DNA of 64,000 nt from DAIQNV01 sp036788215 (GTDB taxonomy: Bacteria; Planctomycetota; Phycisphaerae; Phycisphaerales; UBA1924). The stretch spans positions 6,968 to 70,967 of the forward strand of contig DAIQNV010000008.1 in NCBI GenBank assembly GCA_036788215.1, read 5' to 3'. The notes under the pieces were generated by a model. It was given only the letters and a program-made list of their open reading frames with translations. It was not told the origin of the DNA and made no database searches. The translations under genes and the position numbers were made by a program. Within the stretch, counting starts at the first letter, position 1; each line of letters starts with the position of its first letter. This document shows positions 52,227 through 63,548 of this stretch, piece after piece.

Positions 52227-54446
52227 TCAGCGATCGGCGACGGTGAAGGAGCCCTTCAGCCCGCCGACGCTGCTCGTCGAGACGTACACGTCGAAGTGGC
52301 CCGGCTCGACCACGAACCGCATGTCGTTGTTCCAGAAGGCGAGCTGATCCGGGCCGAGCTCGAACCGCACCCGCGCGGACTCGCCGGGCTCGAGCTCCAC
52401 GCGCTCGAAACCACGCAGCTGCCGCAGGGGCTGCACCCGGCTCGCGACCTTGTCGTGGATGTAGCACTGCACGACCTCCGCCCCCGCGCGGTCGCCGGTG
52501 TTCCGCACGCTGACGGAGACAACCACGGTGCCGAATGTGCCGATCTCGTCGTTCTCGACACGCATGTCGCCCAGCTCGAACGTCGTGTAGCTCAGCCCAT
52601 AGCCGAAGGGGTACAGGGGCTCGAGGGGCAGGTCGCGGTAGCGATTGCGGAACCGCTCGCCCGGGATGAACGGACGCCCGGTGTTCTTCCGCTCGTAGTA
52701 CACCGGGATCTGGCCGACCGCCCGGGGCCAGGTCATCGTGAGCTTGGCGCTCGGGTTCTCGCGCCCGTACACGATGTCGGCGATCCCGTTCCCGTGCTCC
52801 ACGCCCAGGTGCCAGGTCGCGACGACCGCGTCGGCCAGTTCCTCGACCTCGGGGATGACGAGCGGGCGACCGCTGGCGATCAACGCGACGACGGGCTTGC
52901 CCGTTGCTTCGACCGCCCGCAGCAGCTCGAGCTGCACACCCGGCAGATCAAGGAACGCGCGGCTGTTGGCCTCTCCGGTGACCTCTTCGGGCTCACCCAG
53001 CGCCATGAGCACCACGTCGGCCCGGCGGGCCAGCCGGACCGCCTCCTCGAACCCCGAGCGATCGTCGCCCAGGGGGTCGCAGCCCTTCGCGTACTCGATG
53101 CGGGCCCCGGAGGCGTTCTGCCGCAGGCCCTCGAGCAGCGTGACCGCGTCCTCCGCCCGGCCCATCCCGGCCCACGTGCCCAGGACGTCGCGCCGCGCCT
53201 CCGCCATCGGCCCGATGACCGCGATCGTGCCCCGCGACGGATTGACGGGGAGCACGCCGCCCTCGTTCTTCAGGAGCACGACCGAACGGGAGGCCGCCTC
53301 GCGGGCCAGGGCCCGGTGCTCATCGCTCAGGGTGACGCGTCGCTCCAGCTCCTCGTCGCCATAGGGATTCTCGAACAGGCCCAGTTCCTTCTTGAGCTCC
53401 AGCACGCGCCGGACCGAGCGGTCGATCAGGTCCTCGGAGATGCGCCCCTCCCGCACCGCACGCGTGAGATGCTGCTGGTAGACACGCCCGGTCAGGTCCA
53501 TGTCGGTGCCGGCACGCAGGGCGATGACACCCGCGTCGTAGAGGTCCTCCGCGTACCCGTGGTCGATCATCTCGTTGATCGAGGTGTAGTCGCTCGTGAC
53601 GAAGCCCCGGAACCCCCACTCCTCCCGCAGCACCTTCTGCAGCAGGAAGTGACTGCCGGTGGCTGGCACTCCGTTGATGTCGTTGAACGAGGTCATGAGC
53701 GTCGCCACGCCCGCGTCGACCGTCGCCTGGAAGGGGCGCAGGTGGAGCTCGCGCAGCGTCTGCTCGGACATGTCCGTCGTGTCGTAGTCGCGCCCACCCT
53801 CACCCGCGCCATACGCAGCGAAGTGCTTCGCGGTCGCGGCGACCGTGTCCGGACGGTTGAGGCCCTCTCCCTGGAACCCGCGCACGCGGGCCACCCCGAC
53901 CATGGCCCCGTAGTACGGGTCCTCGCCCGCACCCTCCGCGACGCGCCCCCACCGGGGATCGCGGCTGACATCGACCATCGGCGCAAAGGTCCAGTGCGTC
54001 CCTGCCGCCCGGGCCTCGATCGCAGCGACCCGCTCGAGAGACTCGAGCAAGGCCAGGTCAAAGCTCCCGGAGGACGCGAGCGGGATCGGAAAGATCGTCC
54101 GATAGCCGTGGATGATGTCGTTCCCGATGATCAGCGGAATCCCGTGCTCGCTCTCTTCGAACGCCGCCCGTTGGACCTCGTTGGTGTAGCGTGCGGTGTT
54201 GGGCCCGTACATCGCGCCCACGGCGCCGGAGATCGCCTCCTCGCGCCAGCGACCGACGATCTGGTCACGGTCCTTCTGCGGGATGTTCTGGGGCTCGCCG
54301 ATCGGGATCAGCGTGAGCTGCCCGATCCGCTGCTCGAGCGTGAGCCCGCCCAAGATCGCGTCGATGTCCACATCCGCGCCGCCGACCGAGGTCGTCGCCG
54401 CGACCATCGTCGAGACCAAACCTGCAAAGGCACCGATCGAACGCAT
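52227..54446 (-). CDS. bglX: Secreted GH3 beta-glucosidase (BglX-like)
   Basis: 739 residues from the ATG at 54446, with AAGGGA upstream and a signal peptide about 1-28 (IGAFAGLVSTMVAATTSVGGA). GH3 features: LIIGNDIIHGYRTIFPIPLASS, FAPMVDVSRDPRWGRVAEGAGEDP, AATAKHFAAYGAGEGGRDYDTTDMSE, the nucleophile in GFRGFVTSDYTSI, the C-terminal (alpha/beta) sandwich and a fibronectin-III-like end (GDRAGAEVVQCYIHD, FERVELEPGESARVRFEL). It splits glucosyl units from oligosaccharides outside the cytoplasm. It is convergent with the GH144-like gene and divergent from a prepilin. Confidence 0.92.
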   Translation of the reverse strand: MRSIGAFAGLVSTMVAATTSVGGADVDIDAILGGLTLEQRIGQLTLIPIGEPQNIPQKDRDQIVGRWREEAISGAVGAMYGPNTARYTNEVQRAAFEESEHGIPLIIGNDIIHGYRTIFPIPLASSGSFDLALLESLERVAAIEARAAGTHWTFAPMVDVSRDPRWGRVAEGAGEDPYYGAMVGVARVRGFQGEGLNRPDTVAATAKHFAAYGAGEGGRDYDTTDMSEQTLRELHLRPFQATVDAGVATLMTSFNDINGVPATGSHFLLQKVLREEWGFRGFVTSDYTSINEMIDHGYAEDLYDAGVIALRAGTDMDLTGRVYQQHLTRAVREGRISEDLIDRSVRRVLELKKELGLFENPYGDEELERRVTLSDEHRALAREAASRSVVLLKNEGGVLPVNPSRGTIAVIGPMAEARRDVLGTWAGMGRAEDAVTLLEGLRQNASGARIEYAKGCDPLGDDRSGFEEAVRLARRADVVLMALGEPEEVTGEANSRAFLDLPGVQLELLRAVEATGKPVVALIASGRPLVIPEVEELADAVVATWHLGVEHGNGIADIVYGRENPSAKLTMTWPRAVGQIPVYYERKNTGRPFIPGERFRNRYRDLPLEPLYPFGYGLSYTTFELGDMRVENDEIGTFGTVVVSVSVRNTGDRAGAEVVQCYIHDKVASRVQPLRQLRGFERVELEPGESARVRFELGPDQLAFWNNDMRFVVEPGHFDVYVSTSSVGGLKGSFTVADR

Positions 54447-54756
54447 CCAGAGTCCCTTCAAATGACGGAAAATCATGTCGCGGAGGCACACCGGGCCACC
54501 CGTCCCCGAGGGCCGCACACGGTACCAGATCCGGGCCGGTTCGGACGAAGTGCACCAAACCGCCCAGATCGCGATCCCACCGGATCTGGGCCCAAGCAGT
54601 CAAGGCCTCACCGAATCGAAAATCGCGGTTGAAGCGATTGCAGGACCGGACCGCCATGGGCATTGACTTTCCCCGTCAGATCGCGCACAGTATCCCTTGT
54701 TGGAAGCGTTCACAAGGCGCGGTGCGTTCGCCCCGAACAGAAGAAGGAACGGAGCT
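54447..54756. other. Divergent intergenic region bglX / prepilin
   Basis: 310 bases without a gene. ATCGC and GCGAT (about 54620-54640) form a small inverted repeat. A possible plus-strand promoter is TTGACT (54663-54668), 17 bases, CACAGT (54686-54691), ahead of the prepilin ATG; the -10 is poor. Confidence 0.4.
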
Positions 54757-55758
54757 ATGAACCCCTCACCAAACACGTCCAAGTGCCTGTCACACAAGGC
54801 CTTTACGCTCATCGAACTCCTCGTCGTCATCGCCATCATCGCCCTCCTGATTGGCATCCTGCTCCCCGCCCTTGGGAGCGCCCGCGGCACCGCCCGGGCT
54901 GTGATCTGCCAGTCCAACATGCGGTCGATCGGCCAGGCCTACGAGGGATACCTGAACGATCAGGGTCTCGGTCGGTCCCGATTCCTGACCATCTACCCGC
55001 AGTTCCTGCCCGATTATGCCGAACGGTTTCCTGAAATGCAGGCTGCAGGAGCACCTTTCTCTGCCGACCCCACGGCCGCCACCGCACGCAATGTGAACGA
55101 CGTGATGCGGAACATGGCCGCCGCCACGCAGCCGCCCAAGCACATGTGGTATCCGATGGTGACCCTTTCGGAGTACGCGGGTCTCGACCCGGAAGTGGCC
55201 GAAGAAGAGTGGTTCGACTGCCCCGAAGCGCGAGGTCCGCTGGACGCCTCGGATCCGGATGTGTGGCGAGCCCGTCCGACCGCTTCGAATCCGCGGCCCG
55301 CCGGCATCTTCAACCCTTGGCCATTTGTGAGCCTGAGGATCAACGACCTCTCCGCCGACTTCCTCGAGGATCGCGCCGCCACCTTCACGCAGTACTGGTT
55401 CAACGACAGCCGCACGCCGACCGCCGGCATCGGGCAGGTCACCAGCGACACCTACAACGACGGGAATTTGAACTCGCCGTGGACGCGCGTGCAGCCCGGC
55501 GTGAACCTGCGGTCCCGGGCCCAGCTCGAGACCTTCGTCTCCAGCGTTGTGCTCTCCTTCGAGGCGATGGACTGGCTCCCCCGCCACGCCCGCGGCTCGC
55601 GGAACAACGAAGGTTCGAGCAGCCAGGTGGCCGGCAGCCACTACCTCTTCGGCGATATGCACGTCGAATTCGTGACCGCCGCCGAGCGGTACCAGCCCGA
55701 CGAATACGGCTCCCAGCCGTACTTCATGCTGTGGGGTCACGGCTTCCAGGATCGCTGA
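54757..55758 (+). CDS. Prepilin-type protein (pseudopilin)
   Basis: 333 residues; GGAG lies just before the ATG at 54757. Leader MNPSPNTSKCLSHKAFTLIELLVVIAI has Ala before the cleavage Phe, then one hydrophobic helix. The soluble part is acidic with ICQSNMRSIGQAYEGYL, FDCPEARG, and a C-terminal SHYLFGDMHVEFV, a variant of the H...DGxV motif with GDMHV. Together with the small membrane protein and the dockerin-like protein downstream it repeats the arrangement at 1.9-4.7 kb. It is divergent from the GH3 gene. Confidence 0.85.
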   Translation: MNPSPNTSKCLSHKAFTLIELLVVIAIIALLIGILLPALGSARGTARAVICQSNMRSIGQAYEGYLNDQGLGRSRFLTIYPQFLPDYAERFPEMQAAGAPFSADPTAATARNVNDVMRNMAAATQPPKHMWYPMVTLSEYAGLDPEVAEEEWFDCPEARGPLDASDPDVWRARPTASNPRPAGIFNPWPFVSLRINDLSADFLEDRAATFTQYWFNDSRTPTAGIGQVTSDTYNDGNLNSPWTRVQPGVNLRSRAQLETFVSSVVLSFEAMDWLPRHARGSRNNEGSSSQVAGSHYLFGDMHVEFVTAAERYQPDEYGSQPYFMLWGHGFQDR

Positions 55759-55802
55759 GCACGGTCCGGAGACAAGGGCCGATGGGCCCGGGAGTACGAG
55801 GG

Positions 55803-56144
55803 ATGTCCAAGGGACAACTCATCAAGGGCGGGATCGCGGGGATCGCGCTCATAGCCGCGTTCGTGCTGATCACACGCAGCTTCACCAGTTCCGGCTTCGA
55901 CCCCCAGGCCAACGCGAAGGAGATCGTGGTCGTGTGCCAGGAAACGGGCCAGGAATGGACGCAGCAACGCGGCTTCCTGATGGACCAGCTGTACCGCCGC
56001 AGCCTGCCTCTCGAAGAAACCGATGGCCTGTCATCGCCGCACGCCGATGGCCGGCGTGTGGCCTTTCCCAAGGACAAGGGTGTCTGGAAGCAGATGATCA
56101 ACGAAGCCCGGGTCCAGTTGGGCGACCTCTCGAGCGCCCCCTGA
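55803..56144 (+). CDS. Small single-pass membrane protein behind prepilin
   Basis: 113 residues, family not recognised. KGGIAGIALIAAFVLITRSF (about 8-27) is one transmembrane helix; the rest is polar with a single Cys in EIVVVCQETGQEW and a charged C-terminus. GAGG precedes the ATG. It starts 44 bases after the prepilin stop, so co-transcription is likely. Its place mirrors the 100-residue membrane protein at 4383, suggesting an accessory role for the prepilin. Confidence 0.65.
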   Translation: MSKGQLIKGGIAGIALIAAFVLITRSFTSSGFDPQANAKEIVVVCQETGQEWTQQRGFLMDQLYRRSLPLEETDGLSSPHADGRRVAFPKDKGVWKQMINEARVQLGDLSSAP

Positions 56145-56158
56145 GGCGCCGACCGATC

Positions 56159-56195
56159 GACCGACCCGCCGGCTCACCCGCCGGCCGGTCGTTTC
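56159..56195 (+). terminator. Possible terminator hairpin
   Basis: GCCGGC (56168-56173) pairs with GCCGGC (56180-56185), extended by GACCG/CGGTC (56159-56163 and 56186-56190) with an internal bulge, then GTTTCC. The T-run is short, so termination may be partial, allowing reading into the next gene. Confidence 0.4.
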
Positions 56196-56274
56196 CAAGC
56201 CACGCTGGTCGACGCGAATCCATGTTCGACCGCGTTCGTAGGCTCGCGTCTTGGCCAGATCGGAGGGATCAGAG

Positions 56275-57651
56275 ATGAAGTATGTGTGGACATCGCTCGC
56301 CGCGCTCGCCGCGACGAGCTCCGTGGGACTCGCCCAGTTCGGCACCAACCTCGTCGCGAACGGGGACTTTGAGGCAGGAAGCGTCTTCCTTGGCCTGCCG
56401 AACGACTGGACGACCATCAACAACCCCAACGGCGAGTGGACCGACGCGTTCAACCGCACGCCCGGGGGAAGCCGCTCGGTTTCGATCCCCGTTGACGGGG
56501 GCTTCGACGCGTGGGGGCCTTCCACCGGTCTTCGCCCGCTCTTCGTGCCGATCCCGCCGGACTCGAACGGCGGCCCCATCACCTTCTCCTACTGGTACAA
56601 CATGCCCCAGCAGGTCGAGGCTTCGGTCGCAGGCGCCAAGATCGACTGGTTCAACGAATCGGGCACCAGGCTCGGCACCACGGGCGACTTGGACCTGCCC
56701 GACCGCATCACCACCGGATGGGTGGAGGCGACCTACGAGTTCACAGCCCCGGCGGGCGCGACCCGGGCAGGCATCCTGCTCTTCGTGTTCAGCCCCGATA
56801 ACGCGCCCGGCTCCGGTACCGTCTACTACGACGACGTGTCGCTCGTCCAGGCTCAGGGCGTCGGTGCCTGCAACTCCGCCGACATCGCCGAACCCTTCGG
56901 CGTCCTCGACTCCGCCGACGTCGCGGCCTTCCTCGATCGCGCCGACGCCGACGCGACGCTCTTCGCGCCCGACGAGAACCGCGTGGGCAATCCCAGCGTC
57001 GAGGACAACTTCGTTGACCCCGCGAACGGGCTCGTCCCCACCAACTGGTTCTCCTTTAACTTCGATCCGGACGGTAACTTCTACAAGATGAGCGGCCAGG
57101 ACGGCGCCCCGGTCGCCCGCACCGGCGACTACATGCTCCGCGTTGCCGACGACGGTACCCCCGGCGGTTTCCATGGCTGGACCGCCGACGGTTTCGCCAC
57201 CGCGCCGTTCAACCTTGAGAAGCCGCTCACCCTCAGCGGGTACTTCAACGTCCCGAGCGGCATCTCCGCTTCGGTCGTTGGCGTGAAGCTGGAATCGATC
57301 AACATCGATGACGACGGCAACTTCGCCGGCTTCGTCGGCCCGGTCACCCTTCAGGGTGGCCCCGGCAGCGGCGATGTGCTCATCTCCAACGGCTCCCCAA
57401 CCGACGGCTGGGAGTTCTTCTCCATCACCTACCCCGCCGACCGGCTCTCGCCCAACGCGAACCGCGTCCGCCCGCTGGTGTTCCTCTTCCAGGGCGGCGG
57501 CGTGCCCATCACCGGTGACATCTACTTCGACGACATCTCGATCACGCAGGAGGACGTTCTCCGCGCCGACTTCAACGAGGACGGACAGTCCGACTTCTTC
57601 GACATCCTCGACTTCCTGAAGGCCATCGACGCCGGCTGCCCCGGCGGCTAA
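56275..57651 (+). CDS. Secreted protein with two carbohydrate-binding-like modules and an internal dockerin-like segment
   Basis: 458 residues; GGAGGG lies seven bases before the ATG. Signal peptide about 1-20 (LAALAATSSVGLAQ). Module one begins NLVANGDFEAGS and ends TVYYDDVSLVQ; module two begins RVGNPSVEDNF and ends GDIYFDDISITQ. Both follow the CBM4/9-like jelly-roll plan (opening N-G-x-F-E, closing Y-x-D-D-I). Between them is ACNSADIAEPFGVLDSADVAAFLDRADAD, a dockerin-like repeat placed internally, and the C-terminus has RADFNEDGQSDFFDILDFLKAIDAGCPGG. A glycan-binding surface protein is likely. It follows the prepilin/small membrane protein pair. Confidence 0.75.
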   Translation: MKYVWTSLAALAATSSVGLAQFGTNLVANGDFEAGSVFLGLPNDWTTINNPNGEWTDAFNRTPGGSRSVSIPVDGGFDAWGPSTGLRPLFVPIPPDSNGGPITFSYWYNMPQQVEASVAGAKIDWFNESGTRLGTTGDLDLPDRITTGWVEATYEFTAPAGATRAGILLFVFSPDNAPGSGTVYYDDVSLVQAQGVGACNSADIAEPFGVLDSADVAAFLDRADADATLFAPDENRVGNPSVEDNFVDPANGLVPTNWFSFNFDPDGNFYKMSGQDGAPVARTGDYMLRVADDGTPGGFHGWTADGFATAPFNLEKPLTLSGYFNVPSGISASVVGVKLESINIDDDGNFAGFVGPVTLQGGPGSGDVLISNGSPTDGWEFFSITYPADRLSPNANRVRPLVFLFQGGGVPITGDIYFDDISITQEDVLRADFNEDGQSDFFDILDFLKAIDAGCPGG

Positions 57652-57680
57652 ACCCCGAGGCTGACCAGCAAGAGATCACG

Positions 57681-57716
57681 GACCGGGCCGCCTCGCGCGG
57701 CCCGGTCTTGTTTTTG
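57681..57716 (+). terminator. Strong rho-independent terminator
   Basis: GACCGGGCCGC (57681-57691), loop CTCGC, GCGGCCCGGTC (57697-57707), then TTGTTTTT. It closes the dockerin-like protein transcript and sits 33 bases from the convergent HAF-repeat gene's stop. Confidence 0.88.
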
Positions 57717-57748
57717 GCTCACATCGCTGTCGTTACCCGGGGCCCCGC

Positions 57749-58987
57749 TCAATCGCAGGCGTCGTGCACCCGCAGGAACACGAGCAGATCGAAGAACGTC
57801 GACGCGCCATCGAGATCAAGGTCGGTGGTCACGTTCCCCACCTCAGACGCGGCAAGGAAATCAACGATGTCGCCGTTATCCGCGACCCCGTTCCCGTTCC
57901 GGTCCGCGGCGCACGCAGCGGGGGGCGGGAGCGTCAGGCGGAAGGCCCGCTGCTGCTCGCCCGTCCCATCGTCATACCACCCGAAGCCCACGATCTGCCT
58001 GGAATTGTTGATCGCCCGCGCCTGCGTCAGCCGCCACACCGCCGCGTCCGCGGGCGCGAGCAGCGCATTGAGATCGATCAGCCCGAACCCCGCGCTCCAT
58101 ACGAACGCCGCTCGCTCAACCCCGATCTCGTAGAAGCCAACGACATCGCCATGATCGTTCAAGCCGAACGCGAGCGAGCGATCCGTAACGCCCGCATCGT
58201 CGATCAGATCGGCCGCGGGCGCTCCGGCGACCAGGTAGAACGCTTCCGGTCCACGCGCCCCCGCCGCGACGCCCGCCGCGTTGCCGGATGCGTCGACCGC
58301 GGTCACCTGAGACCACGCAGGCCCCGGCACGGTCGTCTCAACCACGCTCTGCCCGGTGACGGTCCAGACCGCGCCCGAGACGAGTTCCTGCCCCGGGTTC
58401 ACCCACCCACCGGCGACCCGACCCGACCCGGCGGCCACGACCGCGTCCGCGCCGCTGGGCTCATCCGCGAGCGGCGCGAACGCGCCATTCTCGTAGATGT
58501 ACGCCTGCTCCCGCGTGAACCCGCCCGGTCCGATCGTCGTCCCGACGATCGCTGCGCCATCCCCGGTCACCGCGTCCGCCACCGCGCCCTCGAGCTCCTG
58601 CGGCGCCCCGATCGGGTCGAGCTGCGACGATCCCGCCGTCCAGCGGAGCGCGACCGGGATGAAGTCGCCGGTCCCCGTTGGCCCCGAACCCACCACCACG
58701 CCGGCCCCGATCGCCCGACCGTGCGCCGGCACCGTGAAGCCGAAGCGATCAAGGACATCAAGCCCGTTCGCGTCCGACCAACGGAACGCCGCCGCGAGAG
58801 CCCCCGCCCGCAGCGTCCCCGCGACGCTTCCCGCAGCATCGATCCCGTACGCGAACACCGCCGGCGCCCCGTCGTTGCCGAGATCGCGGATGACCGCAGC
58901 GCCGGCAAACGGTCCCGCTGCCAGGGCGACGCCGCCTCCGCCCACCGCCATTCCCGCAGCAGCAACGATGGCCGGGCGGGCGTTCAC
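57749..58987 (-). CDS. Secreted HAF-repeat protein with C-terminal dockerin-like loops
   Basis: 412 residues from the GTG at 58987, chosen because it gives a proper signal peptide (NARPAIVAAAGMAVGGGGVALA); ATGs at 59044 and 59086 are in frame but add unlikely sequence. The body consists of beta-propeller-like repeats of the form (G/A)-x-A-V-x-W...G-x-V-V/A-G (AAFRWSDANGLDVL; AVADAVTGDGAAIVGTT; SLAFGLNDHGDVVGFY; QARAINNSRQIVGFGWY), the HAF pattern. The C-terminus has ADRNGNGVADNGDIVDFL and TDLDLDGASTFFDLLVFL, two dockerin-type calcium loops, ending HDACD. Function unknown. Confidence 0.7.
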   Translation of the reverse strand: MNARPAIVAAAGMAVGGGGVALAAGPFAGAAVIRDLGNDGAPAVFAYGIDAAGSVAGTLRAGALAAAFRWSDANGLDVLDRFGFTVPAHGRAIGAGVVVGSGPTGTGDFIPVALRWTAGSSQLDPIGAPQELEGAVADAVTGDGAAIVGTTIGPGGFTREQAYIYENGAFAPLADEPSGADAVVAAGSGRVAGGWVNPGQELVSGAVWTVTGQSVVETTVPGPAWSQVTAVDASGNAAGVAAGARGPEAFYLVAGAPAADLIDDAGVTDRSLAFGLNDHGDVVGFYEIGVERAAFVWSAGFGLIDLNALLAPADAAVWRLTQARAINNSRQIVGFGWYDDGTGEQQRAFRLTLPPPAACAADRNGNGVADNGDIVDFLAASEVGNVTTDLDLDGASTFFDLLVFLRVHDACD

Positions 58988-59345
58988 TCCAGGGCGATCA
59001 GGCACAGCAAAGCTCCACGCGGCCAACCGACACACAACGCGCATCCCCGATCGGGCCGCTTCATTCTCAGCGTACCCGCGCTTCATCGGCACGAAAACCC
59101 CGCTGAACGATGGGCGGATGGAATCCCGCTGCCGACCGAACGCACAACATCGGCCGCAACCCTCGCCTTATCGGGCCGCCGCACGCCGCGTGTTCGCCGC
59201 CATCCTCCTGCCGACCCAGCGAGAATCCCGGGCACATCGCCTTTCGCCGAGGCCCTCACTGGCCCGGGAGCGCCGTCCATAGACTCCCGGCCGCACGCGC
59301 CCCCGGACACCCGACCGGCGCGGTGAGCCCGAAAGCCACACCCGC
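58988..59345. other. Intergenic region upstream of the ABC-F gene
   Basis: About 358 bases with no convincing gene. CCGGGAG and CTCCCGG near 59260-59290 can form a 7-bp hairpin with a long loop ahead of the ABC-F gene, but no T-run follows. No clear promoter was seen. Confidence 0.35.
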
Positions 59346-61214
<1,869 letters not shown>

Positions 61215-61244
61215 GGCCCCTTCAAGGACGCAGGCCCCGTCCCC

Positions 61245-61280
61245 TTGACATCAGCCATGGCGCAACAATACTTGCGTCAT
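61245..61280 (+). promoter_or_regulatory. ars promoter with overlapping ArsR operator
   Basis: -35 TTGACA (61245-61250), spacer 16, -10 AATACT (61267-61272). An inverted repeat ATGGCGCAA (61257-61265) / TTGCGTCAT (61272-61280), eight of nine bases symmetric, covers the -10. The expected start site falls near 61279, the A of the arsR ATG, so the transcript may be leaderless. Bound ArsR would block polymerase. Confidence 0.7.
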
Positions 61281-61685
61281 GGCGTCACCAATCCAGCAAC
61301 GGACCGCGACCCCCAGGCAGGCCTCGCGCAGACGCGCCCGCCTCGATCGCCTCCTCGACCCGGAAATGCTCAAGGCCCTCGCCGAGCCCACCCGCGCCCG
61401 CCTCCTCTCCTGCCTGCTCAAGTGCCGCAGGCCCTGCTCGGTCACGGAGATCGCCGAGTGCTGCTCCATCGACTTCTCGATGGTCGCCAGGCACCTCGCC
61501 ACCATGGCCCGCGCCGGCCTCGTCTCGAGCGAGAAAAAGGGCCGCACCGTCTGGTACGCAGCCGACGCCGCAGCCCTCGCCGCCCGTTTCCAGGAGCTGG
61601 CCGACGCCATCACAGAACTCACCCCAGCAGACGACCGCTGCGACCCCGACGCGTGCCGCTGCGATCCCGATCACGGAGAGTCCCG

Positions 61686-61689
<4 letters not shown>
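61279..61689 (+). CDS. arsR: ArsR-family arsenic-responsive repressor
   Basis: 136 residues. Winged-helix core LDPEMLKALAEPTRARLLSCLL...SVTEIAECCSIDFSMVARHLATMARAGLVSSEKKGRTVWY. Cysteines at 45, 49, 53, 61 and 62 lie around the DNA-recognition helix, and three more sit in the tail (RCDPDACRCDPDHG); the exact As(III) ligands differ among ArsR lineages and cannot be fixed here. There is no Shine-Dalgarno, consistent with a leaderless start. The stop overlaps the arsC ATG (ATGA). Confidence 0.9.
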
Positions 61690-62161
<472 letters not shown>

Positions 62162-62165
<4 letters not shown>

Positions 62166-63352
62166 CGCAGACGACAGCCTCCTCCGTGCCCGCGCCGTCG
62201 GACCCGCCCTGCGCGACCGGCCCGAAACGGCTCGGATTCCTCGATCGCTTCCTGACCCTCTGGATCTTCCTCGCGATGGCCGCGGGCGTGCTCCTGGGCC
62301 GCTTCGTCCCCGGGATCAGCGACGCCCTCGACCGCGTCTCCATCGGCACGACGAACATCCCCATCGCGGTCGGCCTGATCCTGATGATGTACCCGCCCCT
62401 CGCCAAGGTGCGGTACGAGAAGCTCCCCGAGGTCTTCCGCGACTGGAAGATCCTGGCGCTCTCGCTCATCCAGAACTGGATCGTGGGCCCCGTGCTCATG
62501 TTCGCGCTCGCGGTGCTGTTCCTCCAGGACCACCCCGAGTACATGATCGGCCTCATCCTGGTCGGCCTGGCCCGCTGCATCGCGATGGTTCTGGTCTGGA
62601 ACGATCTCGCCCGGGGCAGCAGCGACTACGCCGCCGGGCTCGTCGCCTTCAACAGCATTTTCCAGGTCATCTTCTTCGGGCTCTACGCCTGGGTCTTCAT
62701 CACCTGGCTCCCCCCCCTCCTCGGGCTCGACGGGGCCGTCGTCGACATCTCCATCGGGGAAGTCTTCCAGAGCGTCATGATCTACCTGGGCATCCCCTTC
62801 TTCGCGGGCATGCTCACCCGCTTCATCCTCCGCCCCATCAAGGGCGACGCCTGGTACTCCGAGAAGTTCATCCCGACGATCGCACCCGTCACGCTGATCG
62901 CCCTGCTCTTCACGATTCTCGTCATGTTCAGCCTGAAGGGCGACCGCATCATCGCCCTCCCGCTCGACATCTTCCGGATCGCCATACCCCTCGCCATCTA
63001 CTTCGTCGTCATGTTCCTGGTCAGCTTCCTGATGGCCAAGCGCGTCGGCGCCGACTACGAGCGGGCCGCCACCCTCGCGTTCACCGCGTCCGGCAACAAC
63101 TTCGAACTGGCCATCGCCGTCGCGATCGCAGTCTTCGGCATCGGCTCGGGCGTCGCCTTCGCCACCGTCGTCGGCCCGCTCGTCGAGGTACCCGTCCTCA
63201 TCGGCCTCGTCAGCGTCTCGCTCTGGCTCCGCCGCAGGCTCTACGGCACCGCCCCCGACTCCGCCGACGCACCCGACCCCGAAAGCGAACCTACGCCAGC
63301 CGGCCGATCCCGCTCCGCCCCACGGGCACCGCAGATACGCCCTCGAAGGTGA
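62162..63352 (+). CDS. acr3: Arsenite efflux permease (ACR3 family)
   Basis: 396 residues, ten membrane helices. FLTLWIFLAMAAGVLLGRFVPG, IGLILMMYPPLAKVRYEKL, the essential Cys139 in GLARCIAMVLVWNDLA, and TASGNNFELAIAVAIAVFG are characteristic. It exports arsenite driven by the proton potential. The C-terminal tail (about 365-396) is polar and Pro-rich. It is the last gene of the arsR-arsC-acr3 operon. Confidence 0.95.
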
Positions 63353-63427
63353 CAGCAACCGGCGCGGCAACGGGAGCGCAGATTCGGGCGACGGACGGCG
63401 ACGGGATGCGAGAAACCAGCGCAGAAG

Positions 63428-63475
63428 AAAACCCCGCTTACCCTGCGAAACTCGTGGGACAACGGGGTTTTTCAA
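63428..63475 (+). terminator. Long-loop terminator-like hairpin
   Basis: AAAACCCCG (63428-63436) is complementary to CGGGGTTTT (63463-63471), nine base pairs with a 26-base loop and a T-run. It follows acr3 by about 75 bases and could act on both strands. Confidence 0.5.
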
Positions 63476-63548
63476 GCGGAGGGCGATCCCGCATACGGCG
63501 AACGGTCTCTCCGTCTTGTCGCCCGGCGTCGTCTCCCAAGCCCCATGA

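Noticed and set aside
58990..59092. Longer N-terminus of the HAF-repeat protein
   Set aside because: In-frame ATGs at 59044 and 59086 exist but precede the signal peptide with hydrophilic, unlikely sequence and have no good ribosome-binding site; the start remains uncertain.
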